From Actinomadura sp. KC06 (lineage in GTDB: Bacteria; Actinomycetota; Actinomycetes; Streptosporangiales; Streptosporangiaceae): DNA of 64,000 bases. Location: assembly GCF_004348735.1 (NCBI RefSeq), contig NZ_SMKT01000003.1:1-64000 (forward strand), given 5' to 3'. The notes beneath the pieces are model-generated. The model saw nothing but the letters and a program-made list of their open reading frames with translations. It had not been told where the DNA came from and did not search any database. The position numbers and the translations under genes are program-made. The first letter of the stretch is position 1. Every line of letters begins with the position of its first letter. Shown here piece after piece: positions 1-7,770 of the stretch.

Positions 1-68
1 ACCCGTCACGGGCCCACGGTAGACCGAACTTGCCTTCCCGGCAGAATTTCAGATGCTGCCAATTTAGG

Positions 69-82
69 TGAGATGCATCTCA
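69..82. promoter_or_regulatory. perfect 14-bp palindrome, possible operator
   Basis: The sequence TGAGATGCATCTCA is a perfect 14-bp palindrome in the short stretch downstream of pobA at the left edge. Its flanks are comparatively A/T-rich. It could be an operator for a gene beyond the left edge or for one transcribed out of this gap. No gene in the window clearly starts from it, so the assignment rests on symmetry alone. Confidence 0.4.
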
Positions 83-130
83 TTGCCCGCCGACGCGGCC
101 GTCCTACCCGCTCCGTCGCAGGTCAGACCC

Positions 131-1288
131 CTATTCGAGGGGCAGTCCGACGTAGTTCTCCGCCAGCGACGCGGAGGCGGCCTCCGACGACACCACGTAG
201 TCCAGGTGGGCGCGCTGGAGCCGCCGCTCGAACGCGCTCGCGGCCGGGTCGGCGTGCAGGAGCGTCGTCATCCAGTAGGAGAAGTGCTCGGCCCGCCAGA
301 CGCGCCGCAGGCACGCGTCGGAGTAGCCGTCCAGCAGCGTCTCCGAGCCCGTGGCGTACCGCTCGGCCAGCGCCCGCGCCAGGATGATCACGTCGGACAC
401 GGCGAGGTTGAGGCCCTTCGCCCCGGTCGGCGGGACGATGTGGCCCGCGTCCCCGGCGAGGAACAGCCGGTCGTGCCGCATCGGCTCGGCCACGAAGCTG
501 CGCATCGGCGTGATCGACCGGTCGGTGATCGGGCCCTCGTGCAGCTTCCAGCCGTCGTCGGTGGCGAACCGGGCGGCCAGCTCGTCCCAGATGCGGGCGT
601 CGGACCAGGCGGCGATGTCCTCGTCCGGCGGCACCTGCAGGTACAGGCGGCTGACGGTGGACGAGCGCAGGCTGTGCAGCGCGAAGCCGCGGTCGTGGTG
701 GGCGTAGATCAGCTCCTCGGTGGACGGCCGCACGTCGGCGAGGATCCCGAGCCACGCAAACGGGTAGTCGCGCGAGAACGTCCGCAGCCCCGGCACCGCG
801 GGGCGGCTGACGCCGTGGAACCCGTCGCAGCCCGCGATGTAGTCGCAGTCGAGGGTGCGGGTCTCGCCGCCGCTGCGGTAGGTCACGCGGGGCGCGGACG
901 CGTCCAGGTCCACGACCTCGGCCTCGAACCGGACGTCGCCGCCGTCCGCCAGCCGCCGGGCGACGAGGTCCTTGACGATCTCGGTCTGGGCGTAGACGGT
1001 CACCGTCCGGCCGGTGAGATCGGTCAGCGGGACGCGGTGCCCGGCGCCGCCGAACCGCAGCTCAAGCCCGTGGTGGACGAGCCCCTCCCGGTCGAGCCGC
1101 TCCCCGACGCCGCTGTCGCGCAGCGCGTCGGTCGTGCCCTGCTCCAGCATCCCGGCGCGCTGCCGGTGCTCGACGTAGTCGCGGTCCCGGCTCTCCAGGA
1201 CGACCGAGTCGATCCCCTGCAGGTGGAGCAGCCGGGACAGCAGCAGGCCCGCGGGCCCGCCGCCGATGATCGCGACCTGGGTGCGCAT
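131..1288 (-). CDS. pobA: 4-hydroxybenzoate 3-monooxygenase
   Basis: This is a 385-residue single-component flavoprotein hydroxylase that converts 4-hydroxybenzoate to protocatechuate with NAD(P)H and O2. The N-terminal FAD-binding dinucleotide motif GGGPAG lies at residues 9-14. The late FAD motif GDAGHIVPPTGAKGLN is intact, and the length is normal for PobA. It is the last gene of the minus-strand pca operon, 27 bp after the IclR regulator. The operon therefore makes protocatechuate from 4-hydroxybenzoate and also opens its ring. The ATG at 1288 gives the FAD motif at the usual distance from the N-terminus. Confidence 0.93.
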   Translation of the reverse strand: MRTQVAIIGGGPAGLLLSRLLHLQGIDSVVLESRDRDYVEHRQRAGMLEQGTTDALRDSGVGERLDREGLVHHGLELRFGGAGHRVPLTDLTGRTVTVYAQTEIVKDLVARRLADGGDVRFEAEVVDLDASAPRVTYRSGGETRTLDCDYIAGCDGFHGVSRPAVPGLRTFSRDYPFAWLGILADVRPSTEELIYAHHDRGFALHSLRSSTVSRLYLQVPPDEDIAAWSDARIWDELAARFATDDGWKLHEGPITDRSITPMRSFVAEPMRHDRLFLAGDAGHIVPPTGAKGLNLAVSDVIILARALAERYATGSETLLDGYSDACLRRVWRAEHFSYWMTTLLHADPAASAFERRLQRAHLDYVVSSEAASASLAENYVGLPLE

Positions 1289-1315
1289 CGCTCTTCTTCT
1301 CCTCGTCCGGGGGGT

Positions 1316-2245
1316 TCAGGCGCCGGTGTCGCGCTCGGTGGAGAACATGTCGGGGCCGCCGTGCCAGTGGGCCGCCACGTCGCGGGAGAGCGCGCGCACG
1401 GCCGTCGTCAGCGGCGGCAGCAGGCGGCGCAGGTCGGCGCCGCGGGTGCCGGAGACCAGCGACATCGCCGCGACGACGTCGCCCGCGCCGTCCCGCACCG
1501 GGGCGCCGACGGACGACGCGCCGAGCGTCATCTCGTCGCGGGTCAGCGCGTATCCGGAGCGGCGGACCTGCTCGATCGAGCGGCGCAGCTCGTCCGGGTC
1601 GGTGATCGAGCGCCGGGCGTGCCGGTCCAGGCCGCCGCGCAGGACCTTCTCCCGGACGTCCGGCGGCGCGTAGGCCAGCAGCACCTTCCCGACGCCGGTG
1701 GTGTGCAGCGGCAGCGTCCGCCCGACCTGCGTCACGACCGGCACCGAGCGGGTGCCGCGCAGCCGCTCCACGATCAGCACGCGGTCGTCGCGCAGGACGC
1801 CGAGCTGGACGTTGTCGTGCGTGGCCTCGTAGAGGTCCTCCATGTGCGGGAGCGCCAGCTCGCGCAGGCCCATGACGGCGGGGGCCTGGCTGCCGATCCG
1901 CCAGAGCCGGGTGCCGATGCGGTAGGTGCCGTCCGGGATCCGCTCCAGGAACCCGCCCGCGACCAGCTCGCCGACGAGGCGGTGGCCGGTGGCGAGGGGC
2001 AGCCCGGACCGGCGGCAGATCTCGCTCAGGTTCAGCCGGACGCCGCCCTGCGCGAACGCGTTCAGGATGGCCATGACCTTGCCCGCCACGCTCACCGGCC
2101 GCGCGCCGCCCGCGCCGGCCGCGCCCTTCGCGCCGGTCGCGCCCTTCGCGCCGGTCGCGTCGTTCGCCCGGTCAGCTCCCACGCCGTCCACCGTCCACGC
2201 CGTCACCGCCCGAAGCGTCGCCGCACGGGCCCGTCCGCCCGTCAC
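1316..2245 (-). CDS. IclR-family regulator of the pca/pob operon (PcaR/PobR-like)
   Basis: An IclR-type regulator with an N-terminal winged HTH (VSVAGKVMAILNAF onward, about residues 50-115) and a C-terminal effector-binding domain of about 170 residues. The start is the GTG at 2245, which overlaps the pcaC stop as GTGA. This gives 309 residues with an unusual N-terminal extension of about 50, including a Gly/Ala/Lys repeat (GATGAKGATGAKGA) encoded by an 18-bp DNA repeat. A later GTG start that omits the extension is possible. Its place inside the pca operon makes it the likely sensor of protocatechuate or 4-hydroxybenzoate. The palindrome upstream of pcaH is a plausible target. Confidence 0.85.
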   Translation of the reverse strand: MTGGRARAATLRAVTAWTVDGVGADRANDATGAKGATGAKGAAGAGGARPVSVAGKVMAILNAFAQGGVRLNLSEICRRSGLPLATGHRLVGELVAGGFLERIPDGTYRIGTRLWRIGSQAPAVMGLRELALPHMEDLYEATHDNVQLGVLRDDRVLIVERLRGTRSVPVVTQVGRTLPLHTTGVGKVLLAYAPPDVREKVLRGGLDRHARRSITDPDELRRSIEQVRRSGYALTRDEMTLGASSVGAPVRDGAGDVVAAMSLVSGTRGADLRRLLPPLTTAVRALSRDVAAHWHGGPDMFSTERDTGA

Positions 2246-2619
2246 TCCTGCTCGGTGAGTACCCGCTGGGCGACGGCGAACGCCGAGTTCGCGGCGGGGA
2301 CCCCGCAATAGATCGCCGTCTGCAGGAGCACCTCCTTGATCTCCTCGCGGGTCAGCCCGATGCGGAGCGCGGCCCGCACGTGCATCGCCAGCTCCTCCAG
2401 GTGCCCGCCCGCGACCATCGCGGTCAGCGTGACGCAGCTGCGGGTCTTGCGGTCCAGGCCGGGGCGGCTCCAGATCTCGCCCCACGCGTACCGGGTGATC
2501 ATGTCCTGGAAGTCGGCGGTGAAGTCGTCCTTGCGGGCCTCGGCGCGGTCGACGTGCGCGTCGCCGAGGACCTCGCGGCGGGTCTTCATGCCCTGCGCGT
2601 GCCGCTCCGCGTCGGTCAT
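2242..2619 (-). CDS. pcaC: 4-carboxymuconolactone decarboxylase
   Basis: A 125-residue protein of the CMD family. It matches PcaC through RYAWGEIWSRPGLDRKTRSCVTL and the helix around GGHLEELAMHVRAAL, with the usual PcaC length. It decarboxylates gamma-carboxymuconolactone to beta-ketoadipate enol-lactone. The ATG at 2619 overlaps the pcaD stop by 4 bp (ATGA), and its own stop overlaps the IclR start (GTGA), so translation is probably coupled. In many actinomycetes this enzyme is fused to PcaD as PcaL; here the two are separate proteins. Confidence 0.93.
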   Translation of the reverse strand: MTDAERHAQGMKTRREVLGDAHVDRAEARKDDFTADFQDMITRYAWGEIWSRPGLDRKTRSCVTLTAMVAGGHLEELAMHVRAALRIGLTREEIKEVLLQTAIYCGVPAANSAFAVAQRVLTEQE

Positions 2620-3395
2620 GGGCCGGTCTCCTTCCGTGTGCGGTCGAGGTGCTCGGTGATCGCCTCGGTGACCGGGCCGGGCCGCTCCACGTTCGCGAGG
2701 TGGCCCGCGCCGTCGATGATCGTCAGGCGGGCGTCCGGGATACCGGCGGCGAGCCTGCGGGCGTGGCCGTCCGGCGGGGTCGGCCCGTCCTGGGCGCCGG
2801 CGATCACCAGGGTCGGCGCGGTGATCCCGCCGAGGCGGTCGGTGGCGTCGAACCCGGCGAGGGCGTCGCAGCAGGCCGCGTAGCCCGCGGGGTCGGTCGC
2901 GCGGAGCATCGCCACGTACGGGCCGGCGCCGGTGAAGTACGGCGTGAACCAGCGTCCGGCCGCCGTGTCCGCCACCGGCCCGACGCCCTCGCGGCGGACG
3001 AGCGCCGCCCGCTCCCGCCACGGCCCGGGCTCGCCGAAGCGCGGCGACGTGCAGCACAGGATCAGCCCGGCGACGCGGTCGGGGGCGCGCAGCGCGAGCG
3101 CCGTGCCGACGGCCCCGCCGAGCGACACGCCCGCGTAGGCCGCCCGGTCGACGCCGAGGTCGTCCAGCAGGCGCGTGATCCCGTCGGCGAGGTCCTCGAC
3201 AGTGAACGGGGCGTCCGGCGGCGGCTCGTTCCCGTGGCCGGGCAGGTCGTAGCGCAGGACGCGCCACGTCCGGGTCAGGGTGGGCAGCTGCGGCAGCCAC
3301 AGGTCCATGGACGTGCCGAGGGACGGGCCCAGGACGACGACGGGCGCGTCCGCCGGGCCGTCCAGGCGGTGGCGCGGCGGTCTCGCCCCGGTCAC
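2616..3395 (-). CDS. pcaD: 3-oxoadipate enol-lactonase
   Basis: A 259-residue alpha/beta hydrolase that hydrolyses beta-ketoadipate enol-lactone to beta-ketoadipate. The nucleophile elbow GVSLGG (about residues 89-94), the oxyanion region GPSLGTSMDLW and a C-terminal DGAGHLANVE with the catalytic His are all visible. The start is the GTG at 3395, which overlaps the pcaB stop as GTGA; this removes a long in-frame extension that would lie over pcaB. It is a stand-alone PcaD, not a PcaL fusion. Confidence 0.92.
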   Translation of the reverse strand: MTGARPPRHRLDGPADAPVVVLGPSLGTSMDLWLPQLPTLTRTWRVLRYDLPGHGNEPPPDAPFTVEDLADGITRLLDDLGVDRAAYAGVSLGGAVGTALALRAPDRVAGLILCCTSPRFGEPGPWRERAALVRREGVGPVADTAAGRWFTPYFTGAGPYVAMLRATDPAGYAACCDALAGFDATDRLGGITAPTLVIAGAQDGPTPPDGHARRLAAGIPDARLTIIDGAGHLANVERPGPVTEAITEHLDRTRKETGP

Positions 3396-4600
3396 GCGCG
3401 GCTCCTGCGGTAGGCGTCGAGGGCCCGGCCGACGAGGACGGCGGCGGCGCCCGTGCCGGGATCGTCGCCGAGGACGTCCAGCAGGTCGTCGAGGTCGGCG
3501 CGCATCAGCTCCGTGGACACCTCCAGGCCGTCCACCAGGTCGGCGGCCGTCTCCGCCGCGCCGCCGGTGAGGCGCAGGCACTCGCGCAGCGGCTGCCACT
3601 CCGCGTGCCACTCCCCCGCCGGACGCTCGTGCGGCGCGGCCTGCGCGGCGAGCAGCACCTGGACCTGCGCCGGGACCTGCAGCGCGGCGGAGCGGATCAG
3701 CGTGGACAGCGCCGGGTTGCGCTTGTGCGCCATCGACGACGACCCGCCCTTCCCCGGCCCGGCCGCCTCGGCGACCTCCCCGATCTCGCTCTGCGACAGC
3801 AGCCACACATCGGTGGCGATCTTGCCGAGCGCGCCCGCGACCAGCGCCAGCGCCGCCGCGAGGTCCACGACCGGCGTGCGGCGGGTGTGCCACGGCAGGA
3901 CGGGGGCCGCCAGCCCCGTCTCGTCCGCGTAGGCGGCGACCAGGTCGAGCGCCCGGTCCCCGTAGGCGTCGAGCGTCCCGGCCGGGCCGCCGAGCTGCAC
4001 CGGCAGGACCACGGCGGCGAGCCGCTCGCGGGCGTCCAGGCAGCCGATCAGCCAGTTCGCGGCCTTCGCGCCGAACGTCGTCGGCAGCGCCTGCCGGCCG
4101 AGCGTGCGGGCCGCCATCGGGGTGTCGCGGTACCGCGCCGCGAGCCCGGCCAGCGCGTCCAGTGCCCGGTCGAGATGGGCGAGGACGACGCGCCTGGTCC
4201 GGGCCGCGACGAGCATGGCGCCGGTGTCGACGATGTCCTGGCTGGTCGCGCCCTTGTGGACGTGCTCGCCCGCCGTCCCCGCGAGCCGCCGCAGGTCGGC
4301 GACGAGCGGCACGACGGGGTTGCCCGCGCCGCGTGCCCGGAGCGCCAGATCCGCCAGGTCGAACCGGGCCGGGTCGGCGGCGGCGGCGATCGTGTCGGCC
4401 GCGTCCGCGGGGACGATGCCGAGCCGGGCCTGCGCGCGGGCGAGGGCGGCCTCGGCGTCCAGCATCGCCGCCAGGTAGGCGAGGTCGCTCGTGGCGGGCT
4501 CGGCCTCCGTCCCCGCGCGGACCGGGGACAGCAGCCCCGCGTCCGGCGAGACCGCCGCTTCGCCGGACGCGCCGGGCGTGCCGTGTTCGTCAGAAGCCAA
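3392..4600 (-). CDS. pcaB: 3-carboxy-cis,cis-muconate cycloisomerase
   Basis: A 402-residue member of the fumarase/aspartase superfamily that cyclises 3-carboxy-cis,cis-muconate to 4-carboxymuconolactone. The family signature GSSSMAHKRNP is present in the second half, and HVHKGATSQDIVDTGAM supplies the earlier conserved His/Thr region. The start at 4600 overlaps the end of pcaG by 11 bp. The first 35 or so residues are low-complexity and poorly conserved, so a slightly later start cannot be excluded. Confidence 0.93.
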   Translation of the reverse strand: MASDEHGTPGASGEAAVSPDAGLLSPVRAGTEAEPATSDLAYLAAMLDAEAALARAQARLGIVPADAADTIAAAADPARFDLADLALRARGAGNPVVPLVADLRRLAGTAGEHVHKGATSQDIVDTGAMLVAARTRRVVLAHLDRALDALAGLAARYRDTPMAARTLGRQALPTTFGAKAANWLIGCLDARERLAAVVLPVQLGGPAGTLDAYGDRALDLVAAYADETGLAAPVLPWHTRRTPVVDLAAALALVAGALGKIATDVWLLSQSEIGEVAEAAGPGKGGSSSMAHKRNPALSTLIRSAALQVPAQVQVLLAAQAAPHERPAGEWHAEWQPLRECLRLTGGAAETAADLVDGLEVSTELMRADLDDLLDVLGDDPGTGAAAVLVGRALDAYRRSRA

Positions 4601-5156
4601 GGAAGACCGTCTCCCGCTCCCCTTGCAGGTGGATGTCGAAACGGTACCGCCGCTCCCCCTCGCGCTCGGCGATCAGGGTGCCGCGCCGCTCGTCCGGGAC
4701 GTCGCCGAGCAGCGGGTCCCGCGCGTGCGCGGCCTCGTCCTCGGGGAAGTACAGCCGGGTGAAGACGGGCTTGAGCAGCCCGCGGGCGAAGACGAGGACG
4801 GCGATGTAGGGCGCGCCGGCGCCGATCGCGCCGGGCTTGACGGTGCTGAACCAGTAGCCGCCGCCCGCGTCGGTGCCGCACCGCCCGAACCCGGAGAAGT
4901 CGTGCCCGGCGCGGACGATGCCGCCCGGCCGCCGCGGGATCTCGCCGGTCTCGTCGGCCTGCCAGATCTCCAGCAGCGCGTCCGGCACCGGCTCGCCCGC
5001 GCCGTCGAGGACCCGGCCGCGGACGCGGATCGCGTCCGGCCGCCAGCCCGGCACGACCTCCGGCCCGGCCTCGTAGGGCAGCGCGTACCCGAAGAACGGG
5101 CCCACGGTCTGCGAAGGCGTCACCGGCGAGACGCCGGTCGGGGACGGGGTCGTCAT
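4590..5156 (-). CDS. pcaG: protocatechuate 3,4-dioxygenase alpha subunit
   Basis: A 188-residue intradiol dioxygenase subunit. The opening segment TPSQTVGPFFGYALPY and the later LLEIWQADETGEI are typical of PcaG. As expected for the alpha subunit it lacks the complete Tyr2-His2 iron-binding set found in PcaH. It partners PcaH to cleave protocatechuate to 3-carboxy-cis,cis-muconate. The ATG at 5156 shares one base with the pcaH stop (TGATG). A GTG three bases upstream is an alternative start. Confidence 0.93.
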   Translation of the reverse strand: MTTPSPTGVSPVTPSQTVGPFFGYALPYEAGPEVVPGWRPDAIRVRGRVLDGAGEPVPDALLEIWQADETGEIPRRPGGIVRAGHDFSGFGRCGTDAGGGYWFSTVKPGAIGAGAPYIAVLVFARGLLKPVFTRLYFPEDEAAHARDPLLGDVPDERRGTLIAEREGERRYRFDIHLQGERETVFLGF

Positions 5157-5839
5157 CACGCCTCCATCGGGGTGTCGCCGAGGACGATGTCCCACTGGTA
5201 GCCGAGCGCCCACTCCGGTTCGGTGGTGTCCATGTCGAACCGGGCGATCAGCTTCTCGCGGTCCCGCTCGCCGGGGATCGACTGGAAGATCGGGTCGTAG
5301 GGGAACAGCGGGTCGCCGGGGAAGTACATCTGCGTGACGAGCCGCTGCGTGAACGCCGTCCCGAACACCGAGTAGTGGATGTGCGCGGGCCGCCACGCGT
5401 TGTGGTGGTTGCCCCACGGGTAGGCGCCGGGCTTGATCGTGATGAAGCGGTAACGGCCGTCGTCATCGGTGAGGCAGCGTCCGGCGCCGGTGAAGTTCGG
5501 GTCGAGCGGCGCGGGGTGGAGGTCGCCGAGATGCGGGTACCGGCCCGCCGCGTTCGCCTGCCACACCTCGACCAGCGCGCCCCGCACCGGACGGCCCGCG
5601 GCGTCGAGCACGCGGCCGGTCACGACGATCCGCTCGCCGAGCGGCTCGCCGGGGTGCTGGACGGTGAGGTCGAAGTCCCGCCGGCCGAGCTCCTGGTGCC
5701 CGAAGACCGGCGAGGTCAGCTCGACGCTGTCCGGGCCGAGCTTCGGCATGATCAGTTCCTGCGCGGGGGCGCGGAGCACGGTGCTCTTGTACCCCGGGTA
5801 CAGGTACGGGGGGTGCGGCGACGCCACGACCTCGTCCAT
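5156..5839 (-). CDS. pcaH: protocatechuate 3,4-dioxygenase beta subunit
   Basis: A 227-residue catalytic subunit of the ring-cleavage dioxygenase and first gene of the pca operon. The N-terminus (PPYLYPGYKSTVLRAP) and the Fe(III) site are characteristic: a Tyr in GAYPWGN, the pair HIH in WRPAHIHYSVFG, and a further Tyr in the AGRYPH region. A GGGAGG ribosome-binding sequence precedes the ATG at 5839. The operon promoter must lie in the 124-bp gap up to the sigma-factor gene. Confidence 0.95.
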   Translation of the reverse strand: MDEVVASPHPPYLYPGYKSTVLRAPAQELIMPKLGPDSVELTSPVFGHQELGRRDFDLTVQHPGEPLGERIVVTGRVLDAAGRPVRGALVEVWQANAAGRYPHLGDLHPAPLDPNFTGAGRCLTDDDGRYRFITIKPGAYPWGNHHNAWRPAHIHYSVFGTAFTQRLVTQMYFPGDPLFPYDPIFQSIPGERDREKLIARFDMDTTEPEWALGYQWDIVLGDTPMEA

Positions 5840-5937
5840 GTGCCTCCCATTCCCACTCGGCGGCGCGGCTCCGGCCGTCGTGCCGGCGCCGCTCGTCTTC
5901 CACCCTGGCAGCCGGCGTCCCGTGCGCCGGGCGGGGG

Positions 5938-5954
5938 TTTCCGCTCAGTGGAAA
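5938..5954. promoter_or_regulatory. palindrome upstream of pcaH, candidate IclR-type operator
   Basis: TTTCCGCTCAGTGGAAA has arms TTTCC/GGAAA and is symmetric over 17 bp apart from one mismatched pair. It begins 99 bp upstream of the pcaH start. IclR-family regulators commonly bind imperfect palindromes of TTCC...GGAA type, and the pca operon encodes its own IclR protein. Assigning this site to that protein is inference. Confidence 0.5.
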
Positions 5955-5963
5955 GGGGGCGGT

Positions 5964-6941
5964 TCAGAGCGCCTCGGCCAGCCCGAAATGGGCGAACAGG
6001 CTCGTGTCGAAGAACGCGGAGACGTGCGAGACGCCGTCGCCGGTGAGGCTGACGACCTGGAGCTGGTAGGCGCGGTGCACGCCGTCGTCGCCGCGCATGT
6101 AGAGCCCGAACGCGGGCTGCCCGTTCGCGGCGGACGGCACCATCCGGATGTCGCCCGGCGAGGGCGCGCACTGCGTGCGGATGAGCCGGATGACGTTCTC
6201 GGCGCCGACGAACCAGTCGAGGTGGGGCGGCATCTCCCAGATGACGTCCTTCTTGAACAGCTCGATGAGGCCCGAGATGTCGGCGTCCTCGAACGCCTTG
6301 GCGTAGCGTTCGAGGAAATCGCGCTGCGCCGGGTCGGTCGGCTCGACGAGCTCGTCGCGCAGAGGCTGGTTCTCCTCCAGCTGCGCCCGCGCCCGCTGCA
6401 GCGCGCTGTTGACGGCGGCGGTGGAGGTGTCGAGCAGCTCGGCGACCTCCGCGGCCCGCCACTTCAGGACGTCCCGCAGGATCAGCACGACCCGCTGCTT
6501 GGCGGGCAGATGCTGCAGCGCCGCGACGAACGCCAGCCGGGTGCTCTCGCGGGCGGCGACGATCGTGGCCGGGTCGGCGGCGTCGGCGCCGAGGACGGCG
6601 TCGGGCACGGGCTCCAGCCACGGCACCTCCGGGGAGGCGACCACGGGCCGCTCCGGCTCGTCGCTCGGCGCCCCGAGCCCGGACGGCATGGGCCGGTTGC
6701 CGCGCTGGTCGATCGCGGTCAGGCACACGTTCGTGGCGATCCGGTACAGCCACGTCCGCAGCGAGGACCGCCCCTCGAAGTTCTCGTACGAGCGCCACGC
6801 CCGCAGATAGGTCTCCTGCACGAGGTCTTCGGCGTCGTGCATGGAGCCGAGCATCCGGTAGCAGTGCGCCAGCAGCTCGCGCCGGTACGGGTCGGCGAGT
6901 TCCTGGAAGTCGCGGTCTGTCTCGATGGTGCTGTTCGACAT
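5964..6941 (-). CDS. ECF-type sigma factor of the SigX5/SigG type with C-terminal SnoaL-like domain
   Basis: A 325-residue sigma-70 family protein. Region 2 is in the first 90 residues (LLAHCYRMLGSMHDAEDLVQETYLRAW), region 4 follows at about 135-195 (LPAKQRVVLILRDVLKWRAAEVAELLDTSTAAVNSALQRAR), and a SnoaL-like domain of about 120 residues occupies the C-terminus. This arrangement is characteristic of the TIGR02960/SigX5 group. Such factors usually lack an adjacent anti-sigma gene, and none is seen here. The C-terminal domain is thought to control activity. It is transcribed toward the pca operon, but nothing directly ties it to that pathway. Confidence 0.85.
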   Translation of the reverse strand: MSNSTIETDRDFQELADPYRRELLAHCYRMLGSMHDAEDLVQETYLRAWRSYENFEGRSSLRTWLYRIATNVCLTAIDQRGNRPMPSGLGAPSDEPERPVVASPEVPWLEPVPDAVLGADAADPATIVAARESTRLAFVAALQHLPAKQRVVLILRDVLKWRAAEVAELLDTSTAAVNSALQRARAQLEENQPLRDELVEPTDPAQRDFLERYAKAFEDADISGLIELFKKDVIWEMPPHLDWFVGAENVIRLIRTQCAPSPGDIRMVPSAANGQPAFGLYMRGDDGVHRAYQLQVVSLTGDGVSHVSAFFDTSLFAHFGLAEAL

Positions 6942-7123
6942 GGCTGGTCGTCACCTTCGTTCGGCGTCGTCGCTCGGACGGGCGTGGGGCCGACGGGCGC
7001 CCGTCGCCTCCGACCGTAGGCGAGCCCACCGACAGAACGTGTAAAACCCGCACCATTCTACGCTTCGACCAGCGCGTCCACCGCCGAACCCGCGGCTCCG
7101 GGCGAGGCCGCGGGAGGGATGCG

Positions 7124-7621
7124 TCAGAACTCGAATCCGCCGGGCCGGCCGTTGCGGTCGGCGATCAGCCCGGCGAGGGTCGCGATGGCGATCTCCGCCG
7201 GGGTGCGGGACCCGATGTTCAGGCCGATGGGGCGGTGCACCCGGGCGATGTCGGCGGCCGGGACGCCGAGCTCGGTGAGCGCCGGGATGTGCGGGGCGGG
7301 GTGGCGGGGGTTGCCCATGACGCCGACCCACCGGACGGGCTGGGTCAGCACGTCCCGCAGGACGGGCCCGAGCTCTGGGCGGTGGTGGTCGGTGACGACG
7401 ACGTCCGCGGTCGCGTCGAGGGACGGCAGGTCGGCCGCGCCGTCCCGGTCCTTGTCGGGGTCGACGAGGAACGTGCGGTAGCCGAGGTCGGCTCCGTAGC
7501 GCAGCAGGTGGTCGGCGACGGCGCCCGCGAAGACCGCGACCAGCGTCCGCTCCTGCGCCGCGGGCGCGGCGTCGCCGTGCGCGACGGCGCAGGAGGTGTC
7601 GTTCGCGTGCGGTGTGCCCAT
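7124..7621 (-). CDS. XdhC-family Rossmann-domain protein
   Basis: A 165-residue protein matching the C-terminal NAD-binding-like half of XdhC/CoxI. Matching segments include VVVTDHHRPELGPVLRDVL, WVGVMGNPRHPAPHIPALTELG and RVHRPIGLNIGSRTPAEIAIATLAGLI. XdhC proteins insert or sulfurate the molybdenum cofactor of xanthine-dehydrogenase-type enzymes. The N-terminal XdhC_CoxI domain is missing and no xdhA/xdhB genes are nearby, so the client enzyme is unknown. The ATG at 7621 is preferred over upstream in-frame starts because those would run through the 7673-7696 inverted repeat. Confidence 0.75.
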   Translation of the reverse strand: MGTPHANDTSCAVAHGDAAPAAQERTLVAVFAGAVADHLLRYGADLGYRTFLVDPDKDRDGAADLPSLDATADVVVTDHHRPELGPVLRDVLTQPVRWVGVMGNPRHPAPHIPALTELGVPAADIARVHRPIGLNIGSRTPAEIAIATLAGLIADRNGRPGGFEF

Positions 7622-7672
7622 ACCGGAAGTCTGCCGTCCTGGGCGGCGGGCGGTAAAGCGGGCCCGTTCATT

Positions 7673-7696
7673 TTGGGGAAACCGGTGTTTCCCCAA
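7673..7696. promoter_or_regulatory. inverted repeat with 10-bp arms in a divergent promoter region
   Basis: The arms TTGGGGAAAC and GTTTCCCCAA are perfectly complementary around a CGGT centre, in a gap between divergent genes (XdhC-like leftward, universal stress protein rightward). Because both neighbours point away, a terminator is unlikely and an operator controlling one or both genes is the simpler reading. The regulator is unknown. Confidence 0.55.
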
Positions 7697-7770
7697 CGCG
7701 AAACACTTCCGTCGAGGCGGGTATGCCTGCACCCTAGACTGCACATCAACCGGCGGCCTCGGGAGGGACC

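Noticed and set aside
68..2311. Very long open frame on the plus strand opposite pobA and the IclR gene
   Set aside because: It is the GC-bias shadow of the real minus-strand genes: composition is almost all Arg, Ala, Gly, Pro, Val, with no recognisable domain.
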